From the NCBI GenBank assembly GCA_047967505.1, contig CM106541.1: a stretch of 64,000 nt of DNA; one strand, written 5' to 3'. Below the pieces are notes generated by a model, which saw nothing but the letters and a program-made list of their open reading frames with translations, did not search any database and was not told the DNA's origin. This stretch comes from Dipteris shenzhenensis (taxonomy: Eukaryota > Polypodiophyta > Polypodiopsida > Gleicheniales). This document shows positions 21,701 to 36,700 of the stretch, piece by piece (positions within the stretch are counted from its first letter, which is position 1; every line of letters begins with the position of its first letter). A program made the translations under genes and the position numbers.

Positions 21701-24700
21701 ATAGTTTTCTAATCTATACTTGATAGATTTTCTCAAAAATTATATTTCTTTGTCAAACTGATTTTTCTAAGGAAAATCCATTAAGAAGTTCTCTACTTCA
21801 ATTTCCTCCATTAGTACAACATGCTTTGCAGACAAGATACCGGTTCCTCTGGATATAGTTACCTCCAAAGCTATGTAAAACGTGTTCAAGTTGCTATTCG
21901 TGTATAACAATGCCCTCACCGCAAAAGTGCTACCTTCATCTGTATGTTCATCAATATCTTTCTTGCTGCTACAATGTTTTGTGGAGTGTGATAGCTCTAC
22001 ACTCCCATCTTGCTTTTCTTTATGGATTCTATTTACAGAAGATGCATCTCCACCAACATTTGCCTCATTTTCTTGAGTATCCACCCCACAAGAAATATTA
22101 TCAGATGTTGCATGACATTGAGTCACGTCATCCTCACTTTTTTCTGCTGAAAATGTTATCGAGTATTTATCTAATCCATCTGACTTAAAATCCATGTTCT
22201 TGTCATCATCAGGCTGTTTCCCAGACTGTATAGTCGATTCCATGATGCCTCTACTTGTCTGATCCCTTTGCGAGGATTGCTGATCCTGAAAGCCACAAAT
22301 GGCAAGCAATGTCATCTCTAATTCTGGATCCCTCCCAGATTACAATTACTCTGCAATAGCTGCTGAATTTAAAATGAGGACAGTGCAGTACAAGAGTTCC
22401 AGTTATGCTTGATGGATTTTGAGGAAGCTCTCCAATCTCTGGTAAGCAAAATGTGTAAAGTTTTGCTGGGAGGTTTAGTTCATAGGTGACACTTGTGTCA
22501 ACAGAGTAGCCTACCACATGATCACCATAGTAAGGAACTGCTAGTCAGATGACATTAAAGTTGGCCATTAGACTCTTTTTAATGAAAAACAATATATTTC
22601 TTTGTTTCAAGAAGATTGTAAGCGTTGTTTTTTCCTTTGGCTCCATAATTTAGATCCCATAGGTATCTCACTACGAGCTTGAACATATTGATTAACAAGA
22701 TGTCTAAAAAACACATTAATCATGTACACTTTTGACTGAATGCGCCTCTTATTATATTAGTGACAATTACATAAGGGAAGTACCAGGACGTGCAACTTCA
22801 AGAACCTTCCCATTGGTGCATCCCAAAAGCAACTGTTGTCCACTTGGAGACCAGTCTATACATGTTACTGGTCCTGGTGCTTTAATAAACCTGGACAGAG
22901 TAGAAAACTTTAGTGCTATTTTTAAAATTGACAGGGATATAATCAGAACAACACTGAAATGGACTGAAGATTTTTACATGCCGAGAATATTTATTGCAAA
23001 CAAAACAAGAGGCTGTTTCGAGTGCCTCTTGAAGAAACATAACCTATATAGCAGGGCATTGAGAACCTGTAAACAGTGTATGTGGCTCTTATTTATACCA
23101 CTTCTTCCATCTCGGTTTTCCTAAAATTTCAGATGAAAAGTGACGATTCACACAAATTTTGGCTGTTTCTAAATGGATGACTGGGCACTGGACAAAGAAG
23201 TTTGCACTTTCATTTCAGAAGGGACCCTACATCCAACCACCTCCCCTTTTTTTTTCTCATCAGAGAATTGGTACAGACAGCACCATCTACTTGGGTTAGG
23301 ATTCCGGTGCAAACTTCTTGTTCATAGCTTCAACCACAGCATCGTGTGGGTCTCAAGCACAAGCATCTGAATGAAGCCCAATTCACAGAGTTCACAGATA
23401 GGACGGGCAAAACAATGCATTGCAGTGCACTGCAGTCTGATATCAAGTAGCTTTCACCTTTTGAGCCGGCTCGTTTCTTTATATAGCAGTGGAGCCAATT
23501 GCTTGCATCTTTGGTTGTGATCTTAATATGAAATACACAATTTCGATTTTCTCATTCAGCTCGAGACCCTGACTTGAGATCTGGTCGTGTTGGAGCATTG
23601 CCCAATGGGGATTGATGCCCATGCCTCCCCCATGAATGGGCAATCTATAGGCCACCTGGATCCTCATTATGTGTTGCAAGGGAGGGGAGGTTTTGTAGCC
23701 TAAGGTCTCTGTGGGAGCTAGTGGTTTGCAGCCAGAATTTCACTGCCAGAAACGGCTCCCTCGGCCCTCAGCTCTTCAGCTTACTAGCGATCTCTATCAC
23801 CACGTAGCATCAGAGAGGAGACAATCAGAAGGGAGTGAGATGTAGACTGGCTGCCTTCAGACTCCTCTCGATTTGATGACTCAGAAAAATAAATCTCTAG
23901 ATGGTGCCACAATCTTATTGGGCTCAAATACTTCCAAGAAAAGCCCTCAATGAAATGAATTTTAAAGGAACTTCAATACAAAGAAACAAAACAAAATGTC
24001 ATGCACAACTCCGGATGTTCAACCATGGCATGTCAAAGAGATAGTCTGATGAGAATCCATTAGAAGACCCACTAAAATCAAATATGGGACTTAAGAGGAG
24101 CATGAGAATGCACTTTACTTACTCAGCTAACACTACTAGGATCTTACATCAATCCCTACCAACACCTTTTCCAGGCAGATCCATGGATTCATGACAGGCT
24201 TATGCTAGGATCAGCAGCAATTCCTTGACCAGAGATTGAAGTATTGCTACCATGCTCAGGAATAGGAGAAGATGCTGAAAGTGTTTATTCTCCATCACGG
24301 GATAGAGACATGGCAAAGAGTGTGTCAAGCAACTTCAAGGTCCCCATGGTGCTCTTCATAGTCACGCAGATTGCTACAGATTTTTACTTGCTCTTCTCAG
24401 CTGAGGCCTTTACCCCAGCCAAGCACATAGCTCAATGCAGAGTTTGGGAGAATATGCCTAGCCTAGTCATAGTAGAGATGAGGACCCAGTTGCATGCCCC
24501 TTTTACTACACAGGGGCTCCAGACTGCACTTCATACCTGGCCTTCAAGAAAGTCTCCAGGCAATGATGGCATCACGCATTCCCTTTTTCTCACATGGTTG
24601 ACATTTTAGGGTATTTCATCACTTTGTCTCTTAAGGAGATCTGGGACATCAGTGTCATGCCCCCCTCTCTCTCGAAGGGGGCTCACCATGTCATCCCTAA

Positions 24701-27700
24701 AGGGAAGGATACGATCCTCATCTCTTAGTGGCATCTCTTAGTGGCAACTCATTGCCCTCCTTGGCACTATGCCAACAAAATCCAAGGCCATGACAGTAAG
24801 CCTTAGACTCCAGCCACTCCTTACCGACCTCATACATGACACTCAGACTTGTTTTGTATACCTCTGTCTTCATATTCCCCACTACCATGGTGCACGTGTG
24901 ACTCCCCCATGCTCTCCTCATTTGGAGGCTTATAGACAAGGAGTTGAACTGAAATGTTTGACACCCCTCTCAACGAGCCGTTGTAAGTTGCAGCCCACTC
25001 CGCCTGAGTCTTCCAAAGTCTCATCCGTGTTCTCCTTGTGTTCTTCCGTCTCCAACAAGAAGTCTTTGATGAAGTCAAGCTGAGTTCAAGGCATCTCCAT
25101 TGTAGTTAGATGCGGCATTTTAGACTATCACCTATCTATACTGTGTGAGAGCTTATAGTTCCTGTACTGCAAGGCGACGCAGGCTACCTTGGTTGGCATT
25201 AGCGATCAAAGATACGCCACAGGGCTTTTGAGCCAGTTCATGCATTGTCCAATGATCACACATTGGAGTGCAGCAAAGAGGGTTCTCAGATATGTCCATG
25301 GCACTCTCTCTCTTGGCTTGCATTATGCTTCAGATTGTGATCTAAAGCTGAAAGGTTTCACTGACTCAGATTGGTCAGGGGACATTGACGACAGACGGTC
25401 CACTACTGGCTATTGCTTCTTATTGGGTTCAGCTAGTATCTCATGGCTCAGTAAGAAGCAAGAGCGAGTCTCTCTTTCCTCCAGTGAAGCAGAGTACAAA
25501 GCTGCAAATTCAGCCACTACGGAGTTAATGTGGTTAAGGAAGCTTTTGCATGACTTGCATCATGCACAGGATGGCGAAGCCAACAATCTTGTCTTTCATG
25601 CTCGCATGAAACACATTGAAAATCATTATCATTATGTACGGGATTGTATTTCTGATGGCTTCATTGATCTCATCTATTGTCCATCTGAGGACAATGTGGC
25701 GGATATCTTCACCAAAGCCCTGTCAACAGATCTTTTCTTACGACATCGACATGGCTTGGGGATCAAAGACATTCTCACAATGTCAAGGGGGGTTGTGAAG
25801 TGATTCACAATGACATTGTTTTCATGTACTCCCATAGGTTGCATATCCATCTTGATGAATTTGTGCAACCATGGTACTTTAGGTACTGCAAGGTACACCT
25901 AACACTGACTCTGGCTAGAGGTGGGAGGCCCTTGGGAACCTCTAGAACAAGGGCTAGTCGCTTGAGTAGGAGCGTATGAAGGAAAGAGAATGAGTGAGAG
26001 AGAGCAAGAGAGATTGAGAGAGCAGGAGACTTGGAAGCTGAAGGCTTAGTTGCAATAGAAGAGTGTAACAGTACAACTCAAAAAGAGAAAAGATAAGGTT
26101 TTGTCCTAGTGACAAAACCTTAGTAGTCACTAACCATAGTTAGTGAACTAACTGCGGTTAGGGGGAAAAACCTCTTAAAGAGGAAAAAGTGCCCCTAACT
26201 AGCTTATTATATTACATTGGTCACTGCTGAATTATATCTATAGTTCTAACACCCCCCTGCAGTGCCAATGTCATGTACAAGGCTGATCAATCACCAAACG
26301 GATATAAGTTCAGGGCACTGCGAAATGCCTCAAACTTTTCACGTGGTAGTGCTTTGGTGAAAATATCTGCAACGTTGTCATGTGTGGACACAAAGATCAT
26401 ACTGATCTCTCCTGCATGCAACTTCTCTCTGACGTAGTAGTGATAGTGAACCTCAATGTGCTTCGTGCGAGCATGAAACACTGGATTCTTTGCCACTGCA
26501 ATGGCACTCTGACTATCAGTGAGAATTGGAGAAGGACCCTCCAAAGACAGATGAAGATCAACAAATAGACGTCTCAGCCAGACACATTCAACTGTTGCTG
26601 TGAAAGCTGCCCTGTACTCAGCTTCACATGATGAGGTAGCCACTGTAGATTGTTTCTTGCTCAGCCATGAAATGCAAGATTTACCCAAAAAGAAACAATT
26701 GCCACTAGTGGACTGCCTAGTGTCATAATCACCAGCCCAATCTGAATCACTGTAGGCATGCATCTGCAAGTCACCCCCCTTGGGAAATAGTAAGCCAAAA
26801 GACTTTGTGCCCTGCAAATAACGGAAGATGCGCTTAACTGCCTGCCAATGCATAGTTTTTGGGCTGTGCATGTACCTGCTCACCTGAGATACTGCAAACT
26901 GAATATCAGGTCTAGTGTTGCAGAGATATATGAGGCATCCAACAGCTTGACTGTAAAGTGTGGCATCAACTGATTCTCCTGCATCATGCAATGTGAGTTT
27001 CAGCCTCGGCTCCATAGGAGTGGCTATGGGCTTACACTCTTGCATGTTAAATCTGTCCAAGAGTTTCCGAACATACTTGGACTGAGACTAACAGTGCCAC
27101 ATTTCTCATGAGAGAACTGGATCCCCAAATAAAAGTGAAGCAGCCCCAAATCTGGCATGTCAAAGTTGGTCTGCAAATCAGCTTTGAAATCTGCAATTTT
27201 TCCTTCATTGGACCCTGTGAGCAGTAAGTCATCGACATAAAGAAGGATGACTAATGTTTCCCCCCCATCCATCTTGATGTAGAGGGTGCTCTCAATAGGA
27301 CTATTGTGCAGCCCCTTGCTGGTCAAAAAGGCATGTATCTTGGCATACCATGCACGAGGGGCCTGTTTCAGCCCATATAAAGCTTTATTGAGCTTGCATA
27401 CTTGAAGTGCATTTGCTGTAATTTCAAAACCCGGAGGAGGTTTGACATACACCTCTTCCAGCAAGTCCCCATTTAAGAAGGCTGTTTTTATGTCCAACTG
27501 ATGAACATTCCACTCAAAATGTGCAGCCATTGCAATTAGTGATCGGATGTACTGATCGGATGGTGGTCATCCGGGATGTAGGAGCGAATGTCTCCTCATA
27601 ATCTAGCCCTTTTTCTGGCTTTATATCTGTCAATGGAGCCATCTGGCTTCCGTTTGACTTTAAATACCCATCGTGTGCCAATGGCATGTTTACCCTGTGG

Positions 27701-30700
27701 CAAGTCCACAACATCCCAAGTCTGATTTTTAGCAATGGACTGCATCTCATCGTGCATGGCATTCATCCAATGCACATTACCTTTTTCCTCTTCAAATGTG
27801 GCAGGCTCCTCTTCATCAAGGAGAGTACCTGCATATGCTGATTCCACTGAATTAGCACCTTCCATGTGCCTTGCTGCACTGCGAGTCCTGCCAGGTAACG
27901 GAGCATCAAGTTTACTCTCCCTGAGAGTTTGTAACAGCCAGTTTGGGACTGTTTTTGCTGTATGTATGTCTGCAATTTCTTGCTGCACCACCTGTTCCAC
28001 TGCCTGTGGAGGGGGCAAGACATCCTGTGGCGGAACTGAAGCATTTGGAGGTTGCTGTAAATTCTGATTTGGATCAGAAAAATCAGCAGGGGAACCCAAA
28101 GCAATGGGTAGCAACCCTTGAAAGACATCCTCTGAAGATGAAGGCATTTGAAATTCAGCCTGAGTGTGAGCTGAATTTTCAGAAAATATCACATCTCTAC
28201 TTACAATGATTTTGCGTGTAGCAGGATTGTAGAGATGATACCCCTTGCTTTCTGCACTGTATCCAACAAATATGCATTTGATGGTTTCATCTGACAATTT
28301 GTGCCTAAATTCAACTGGCACATGTGCATAGGCAAGGCATCCAAAGACTCGGAAGTGATCCACTGAAGGCTTCCTGTCATTCCAAACCTCAAAAGGAGTT
28401 TTTGTTTTTAAAGCCTTAGTGGGAGCCCTGTTCAAAATGTAATTGGCACATATCAAACCCTCTAGCCAGAATTTATGAGGCATGTGTTTGCTTTTCAGCA
28501 TACATCTGTCCATCTCCATGAGGGTTCTATTTTTCCTCTCAGCTTTGCCATTTTGCTGAGGGGTCAGCCTGACTGTGAGCTGATGCACAATACCCTTTTG
28601 CTTGAGAAAAGCATCAAATTCTGCAGATAGGTATTCCCCACCTCTATCCGTGCGTAATGTCTATATCCTTAGTCCGGTTTCATTTTCAACCATGGCTGAA
28701 AAGTGTTTAAACACCATGAACACTTCAGATTTCTTTTTCAGCCCATAAACCCAAGTAAAATTGGAGTAGTCATCAATAAATGTGACAAAGTAGAGATGAC
28801 CACCCAATGACGGAGTCCTCATGGGACCACAGACATCACTGTGTATAAGCTGCAATTTGCGAACAGCTTTAACTGAACCATCCTTCTTGAAGGGGAATCT
28901 ATGCATTTTACCTAAAATGCACCCTTCACAGGCATGTGGAGGAGGTATCTCAAGAGGTGGCATGCCATAATTCTGCATTTTGCATGGCAGCTGTAGGGGT
29001 AGAAACTGCCAGAGCATGGGCTGCTCTTTTCTCAAAAATGTCAAGCTGAAAAAGCCCACGCAGCAGAGTACCAGATAACATTAAGGCATAGTTAGCTTCC
29101 CTGTCTCGGACAGCACATTTGTCATCCTCAAAGATGACCTGAAATCCCCCTCTGTTAAGAGTGGACACTGAAAGGAGATTTTTGGTTATGCCAGGCACAT
29201 CTAAGACATCTGAAAGTTTGAAAATTGAGCCATCAATTGCAGTGAGCTCAACCTCTCCTGTGCCACGTACTGAATATGAGGAGTTGTTGGCACAAGTGAC
29301 TTTCTTACCAACAGGAGGTGGATGCAAGGAAGTAAAAAGACACTTCCTAGAAGTGATGTGCTTGGATGCACCGCTGTCAAAATACCATGTGTTCAATGTT
29401 TCATTAACACTGAAAGCAGATGCATCTGTAGAAGAGTCAAAGCTGCAAGTCAAAAATGCATATGTATCATCACTTCAAGAGGCTGTACTATCCCGAGCAT
29501 CTGGAACAGCCAACCTAGAATCTGAAATGCAAGATAAAAAGGCATAATCTTGACCAACAAAGTTGGCTGCAGCATCCCCACTGTCAAATGCACAAGGGGT
29601 TGAATCTGAAACAGCCATTCCTGAGCTGTTTTTCTTTTCTTTTGCAATCCTTTTCTTGCATTCTGCTATGTGATGACCTGGCTTTTTGCAGTAGTGACAA
29701 AAACCCTTCTTTTTGGGCTTACTTGCATCACTTTTAGCCTTTTGTGAAGGCTGTCCTGACCCACTGGAAGGCTGATTTGCTGCTGTCTTTGCCTGTCCCT
29801 TTGTTTTTTATTTAAATTTTGAGAGCATGGCTTGTTCACCTGCACGTGAAGCCAAATTTTTCTTGGTCTGCTCTTCCTGAAGCAGAAGTCCTATCAATTC
29901 ATGAAAAGTGAGGGGATTTGCACCCCCCCTCAAAGATAAGTTCAGCGAAGTGTGAAAGCTGAGATAAGACTCAGGAAGAGAATTCAGAGTGGTTGTAATC
30001 ATCTCTGAATCAGGAATAATTTCATCTATGTTTAACAATTGCTCTCTGAGATCCTGTAGCTTTGTGAGGTGGACTGACATGGAGTCACCCTCCTCCATAT
30101 GTGTATTGCTCAACTCTCTTTTTAAGAAAGATACCCTGGCATCATTCCGTGTTGCATACATGCTTTCCAAGATATCCCACGCTGCCCTGGAGGTCTTACA
30201 CGACCGGATATGCGGAATGATAGATCTTTTCACTGAAAGAGAGATGCATGACAAGGCCAAGGCATCCCGTGAATCCCATCTCTTCTGCTCTGGAGTATTG
30301 ACTGTAGCTGCACCAACAACTTGTCCTTGCAGCTGCACCCTGTGCACGACCTCTTCCACCTCCTTGCTGAGGAGGGGTAGCAGGTGCAATATCTGCTGGT
30401 CGGATTTCATCCCCATTGACATAATCCCATAAATTGCGAGAAATCAGAATATTACGTACCATGAAACTCCAGAGGGTGTAGTTGGTACCATCCAACTTGT
30501 CTTCCTGTGAAAGACCACCGAACTGGAACTCATTCTGATTTTGATGGGCCATATCTGAGAAAGAAATTGAAGCAGATACAAAGCTGAATTCCCTTACTGG
30601 GAATGGAATGCACAACTCCCAAAAAACACAGCCAAGCACGGGCTGTATATGCAACTCAGATTTCTGTACTTGAGCTGTCAGAAATCTGTCCAAGCATCAA

Positions 30701-33700
30701 AAACTCTCCAAAATCTGCCAAAAGTGTTTCAAACACTCCAAGAAAGGCAGTATGTACTGAATACTCCAAAAAATGCTCTCTCAACACAAAAGCCCCAATT
30801 TGTGGCTTGAAATTGCAGCCAGAAAGGGGCAAAATTACTAAAAGCCCCAAATCTGCAATTTTTGAACAAAAGCCCCAAATTTCAGACTAGATCTGCAGAT
30901 CTGTCTGTAAAAGCCCCAGATTTTAAACAAAATCTACAATTTTGCTCCAGATGTAGCTCCAAAACTGCACAATGATTGCAATGTCTGCAATATACAAAAT
31001 GCCCCAAATGTACTCCCAGAATATTGAGCCAAACAATAGCTGTCTGCAAAATTTGCCTGCCAAAGATCACCTGCTAGTTCTCTTGTACGAAAACAAGGAA
31101 CTACCTGCTATACGGAGGCAGATTCAGTACGGAAGTACTGTACTGAAAACAGTACGGAAATGCTGTACGGTAGGTACGGCACTGTACGGATGGTGCGGCT
31201 CTGTACGGATTGTACGGCTGGTACGGCGAGTAGGTACTGTACGGCGAAGTAGTAGTATGTACGCGCAGGTACGGTTGACTACGACGAGCTGTATGGCGAA
31301 AATGTACGGGAGCTGTACGAAACTGTACGGTTAACCGTACAGTCTGGCGACGATGTACGACGTGTGGAGTACGGATCTGTACGGGAGCAAAGGAATTGTA
31401 CGGAGGCAGTACGGCGAATTCCGTACAGTCGTACGGACTGTACGGACAAGTTGGAGCAGGCTTGTAACGTGGAGCAAGAGGGGTACGTTGAAGGGAGCAG
31501 GGAGCCCGAGGCTCTTGAACCCGCTCTGATACCAAACGAAGGAAAGAGAATGAGTGAGAGAGAGCAAGAGAGATTGAGAGAGCAGGAGACTTGGAAGCTG
31601 AAGGCTTAGTTGCAATAGAAGAGTGTAACAGTACAACTCAAAAAGAGAAAAGATAAGGAACCTCTTAAAGAGGGAAAAGTGCCCCTAACTAGCTTATTAT
31701 ATTACATTGGTCACTCCTGAATTATATCTATAATTCTAACAGCGTAGAGGTGAGATTTGCAGCAACTATTCTCAGGGCTTTGGGATGCGATGCGAGAGAT
31801 AAGTTTTTTAGATTTATCCCATGTTGTTGACGAGTGCAAGCATCAGCCCCTCCCTTTCAATGACGTTATTAGATCAGCGACCTGATACATTATTAGGCAC
31901 AGGAGACCCCAACCTCTCCTGAGGAGGTTTTGCTTCAACATTGGCCAGCACAGTAGGAGAGTGGTTTTCTTTCATTGAGTTTCCCCCACTTGCTTAGAGA
32001 CAAAGATTTATGGGACTTAGAGGATCCTAGTTTATGATAGAGGAGATTGAAAGTGCAGTCTCTAAGGACTGGAGAGTAGTTCAAGAGCCACATGTTGCAC
32101 AAGCTCAGTCAAGGCTCGGGTATTTAGCAAGACATGAGATCTTGGAGGTGGGCACTTCAGGTCAGTCCACATTCACATCTATAGTGCAGGACGAAGGCAA
32201 GATGTATGCCTCATAGAGTCACGGCAGTAGCTCACTATCAGAGGAGGTTGTACATTGATCCAAACCCTTGCATACCAAGTAGGAGACTTGAAGATTTTGG
32301 GTGTGGAAGAGGAGACACTTGCATAGACTGCAGTGGGACCTTGGAGAGTGGTTTTGGAGAGCCCCTTCCCTTCAAGTGCTCCGCTATATTCCTTTTTCAA
32401 GGAATTGAGCAGGAGGATCTAGATGGGGAGGATTGATGGCATGCTAGCCGCAGTAGACCGTTGGCACAAACAGGGACTCTCTCAAAGGTTTCTTGCAGGC
32501 TCTAGGACAGCTACATGCCAGGGAAGATTTCCGATTTCCTTCAGCTATTGGCACACAGAGCCCTTATAGTAGGCACCTAGCTTGGGTTTGGTCATATTCC
32601 ACTTACATGCTGAAGATCTCGTTTTGCAGAGGAGTCTGAGAGGCACAACATTTGGGATTGCCTGCTTGCACCAGGAGGTCTCAAGGGGAGCTTTGAGGGT
32701 AGTCTTCCACTGCGATTTAGGATGAGATGGTGGTGACCTAGAGAACGGTGGCCGGGGTTATAGACAGAGGACCTACTTATGGGTACGAGGCCATTCAGGG
32801 GAGTTCGTCCTTCAGATTGATAGGGTAGGAGTTGACATTCATCCATACTCCAAGCATCACAAAGACGGTGCGGACATCTAGACACTGTCATAGGTGGGAG
32901 CTAATAGTTGCTTGGTACATATGGACAGCTACGTGTAGACAGGTCATAGAGCAGACATGCCATAGAGCAGCAGACCACATCAGCCTCAGAGACACCAGCC
33001 AGCATTTGGACAGATATCACTCATACTCTTGGAGGTAGATGGGATAGACACCATGGAGATTCAGATCACGCTTGGCATAGGAGGAAGGTTTTTATCACTC
33101 CATGGGAGCCAAGCCCCTTCATTTCATATATGATGGTAAAAACACCCGTAGATTGGCCAGCCAGGGGGATATCCTTGTGTTTTTATATTGTACATTCATT
33201 AGGGAGTTGCATTTTCCTTGGTGTCCTTGTCTCTAAGAAGTACATTAGTAGAAGTTTCCTTTCTCTGAATAAAAAGAGTAGAAAGTATGTTTCCTTGCAC
33301 TATTAGTGCTAGGCCTCTAGTAATACCTCTAGAAGAGAACAAGCCCCCACCTTAGACACACTGCCACATAGGTGACTTGAACCTGACCTTCTCTCTTACA
33401 GCTTCTTACCTCCTCTCAGACTAGGCCATGTATTGTGGGTTCATTGTGTGGGCAGCTTGGTTTTGACATTTCCATGTATTGTGCTAGTGTTTGGCAGTCT
33501 ATATTTGCAGCAATTCATTCTGTGTGAGCATTCTGTAATTCTACGTGTGCAATTTTTTGTGCAGGGCACCACAGTCTACCGTGCGTCTCTTGTTTTCGTT
33601 CAACATATCAAATCCATCTGCTAGATCTATGTAGACACTGCTAGGTCAGTCACCTAGTAGAAGGTGCACACACCCTAGAGAAAGAGTATTAGATCCCTAA

Positions 33701-36700
33701 GACATCTTAAACAGCATTGAATAGACTGAGTTCTATATCCAAAACAAAATGCTATTGTTTCTCTCACCACATGGCATATAGATATTCCAAATGGAAATCC
33801 CTCAATCATCACTCTAGTTTCCTATTGCCAAAGTATATGCAAATACGAAACCTTATACACTATTGTGTAAAATATGTGAAAGAAAGAATAGTACCTTAAG
33901 GTGTAGACATCGCATGTTGATATGCGAAATAAACTTGACTAACTCGGTAGACCAGCAAGCAGGGAAAAACTGCACGTTCAAGTGCCTTCTTGGTGGCTCC
34001 CTGGCCTTTCATTGATCGGTGCAGCAGGCAAAGGCGGGGAGAAAGAAATTGAATGGGTTGAAAAACGAAAGAACCCCTTTCAAGGGACCATACATTATCT
34101 TGGTAATTTACTGCATTGTCAAACCTCCCTAAGAGGAGGGGAGAAGGGGGGGGAACAGGACCTATGCACTAAAAAATAAAGCATGTTTCCAAATTGACAT
34201 TGGCTCTACTATGCAAACCCATAAAATTCATAAATGCTGCTTTATATTTATCTTCTAGTAGGCAAGCCGTGCAGGTAGACAGATTTACTCTTACAGATAC
34301 TAGAGAGCTTGAAGCTTAATTGGTAGGATGGGAAATTTCCTCAAGCATCCTTCAGGGTTCAACTTGAAAGATTGGAGCACAAATCATTGGCAGATATGAT
34401 ACAAACCGAATTGCAAAATTATCTCGTAGACTAGCAAATATAAGGAGAGAGTTTGTGCATGATGTCTGCAGCGCCAAAAAGATCCCCTATATTAAATATT
34501 ATCACGTGTTTTTGCTCTTCTGCAAAGTAAAGAATGTGAATGGTCATAAAGTCCACAACCTTTTTATCTGGCGTTTTTCCAGGAGTGCAGGGGATAGGAA
34601 TTGAGTCTATATGAAATTATAAAAAATTTGTCTGTTTAGTGTAATGTGAAGCTGTGCTTTTAGGAAAAGAAAGAAGCATGAAAGGTCATTACCTACCCTA
34701 ATGGTTTGTATTGGTTGGATGAGTGGAAGAAGAAAACCGTTGCATCCAAAGAAGATGTTGCTAATAGCTCTCCATCCAATGTAAACTTAAATGCTGTGAC
34801 ATCTGCCTTTAGGGAAACAAAAAAAAAAAGCGTAGATTTATAAGCCTTCTTTTTCAGAAGTCACTCATCTAATTCTTCACTTATGTAATGAGACAAGCCC
34901 CAAAAAGAATAAACAACAGCTTTGCAGCATACCAAACCAGCAATCATCAATAAGGGGACAAAAATGAGTAGAAATTAAATAATTTACTGTATGTGGCTTT
35001 TGTGCTTTGACCAGCTGCCACTGGGAATGTCCTTTGAACAACGTTCTTACAACACCATCAGAAAACCCAGCAATCACCATCTTACAATATTGATCCACAA
35101 TCCTTGGTGGCCAATAAAGAGACGTTGCTCCTGCTGTAAACCACCTTGCATAAAGCTGTTTATTTTCATTAAAGTGAAAAAGTCTCACCTGTTTTGATAC
35201 GTTGTTTAAATGTCAGTATCACTAATTCATATACACAATATTTCCCTAGTTTTTGAAATTTGAATTAAAGGGAAGGAAAATATTTCTTTTGTAAATAAAA
35301 AACTGTGAAACAAATTCATGGAGATGTGCATAATAAGCAATGTACAAGTGGTGGAGACTAAGGAATATGTGCTCATGCAACATAGGATATACTCTGAGAT
35401 CTGGGGCCACTCACATTGTCTGTTCATTGGAGGCTCATTGATATATAACGAATCATTGATAACCAGGAGCAACATTGTGCAACCCTCATCACCCCCGAGG
35501 TAACAAGGTACAAGGGCAGACTCATGAAACAGGCACCAAGAGAAGAGTTTCAACAATAGAGGATCACTGTGGCAAGTTTGGACAGTATGAGAGAGATTGC
35601 CGCAAGAAGCAATATGACCAAGGCGGCCAATCCAATATCAATTAAGGGAATTTCTGCAGAAGAGGAAATCATTGAGGTGGACATTCTAGTCACAATCATT
35701 TTGCAAATGAACATGGGAATATGTTCCTTGCAAACCAGGAAATGCAGCAAACTGATACAATGTATATAGACATGGATTGCAATCCAAAAGAGGATTTCAG
35801 CTATCAAGTCGACCAAGCAGATCAATATCCTTGGTATATCGACAACGGTGCATCATCTCACATGACAAATCACCAGGAATGGTTCACAGAGTTGAAACCA
35901 TTAGAAGGTTAAAAGAATGTCATCTACACAGTAGATAATACACCAAATCCAGCTCAAGAGACAAGCATTGTCCCCATGAATAATATCACTGGTACGAATG
36001 GATTGGTGAAAGATGTACTCTGCATTCCGAAGCTCAGCAAGAACCTCTTGTCAGTAGGCCAAATGACGGAACACAACTATCGAGTCATCTTTGACGAAGA
36101 TGAATGCAGTATCAGAGACAAATCCAAAAATTTTCAACTAGTAAGAAAAGGTGTCAAGGAAGGACACTTGTACATAATGCTAGCTACAGTACCAGATAAG
36201 CATGCCATGTCAGCTCAACCGCAACAGATGCCACTATCTGTAAAATAGCACAAGAGATATGGTCATGTCAATTTCAAGACCTTGCTAGGTCTCATAAATC
36301 AGAATATGGCAATCGGAATTCCAAAGCTACAGTTTCTTGGAAAAGTTTACAAAGCATGCTATTTCGACAAACAAAAGCGAACCAACTTTGGCAGAAGTAC
36401 CTCTCGAGCATGAGGTATTCTTGATTTGATACATACAGATGTATGGGGTTATGCCCAATGCAGCATCAATGGTTCACTTTACTACTTGACTTTCATCGAC
36501 AACTACAACAGATATTGTTGGGTCTATTTTCTGAAAGAGAAATCTGAAGTGTTTTCCAGATTTCAAGAATTCAAAGCCATGTTAGAAAACCAAATAGGCA
36601 AAAAGATCAAAGACATGAGATCAGATAAAGGAGGTGAATACATGTCTTCAACATTCATGAACTTTTGCAGAAGTCACGGCATTCGAAGACAATTTCTTAG

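Larger units (their letters stand above)
25977..31741 (-). mobile_element. Copia-3: structurally complete Ty1/copia element
   Basis: LTRs at 25,977-26,251 and 31,537-31,741, perfect GCGTA target duplications, tRNA-Met primer site, polypurine tract, a long leader (30,553-31,522), Gag and all Pol domains in order. Frameshifts in gag and stops in pol disable it. Sits in CFAP44 intron 3, in the same orientation as the gene. Confidence 0.93.

Noticed and set aside
22251-22517. Uninterrupted 88-codon frame over exon 5
   Set aside because: It runs through a splice donor (gtaatt) into intron 5. The true coding frame leaves it at 22,350 and resumes in another frame at 22,285.
31101-31535. Pro/Tyr-rich frame resembling an extensin
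   Set aside because: Again an artefact of reading through the CCGTAC array in the copia-3 leader.
34877-35188. ATG-like start for a free-standing 103-residue protein
   Set aside because: The first codon is GTG directly after a splice acceptor and the frame reads into intron past 34,988; it is an internal exon.
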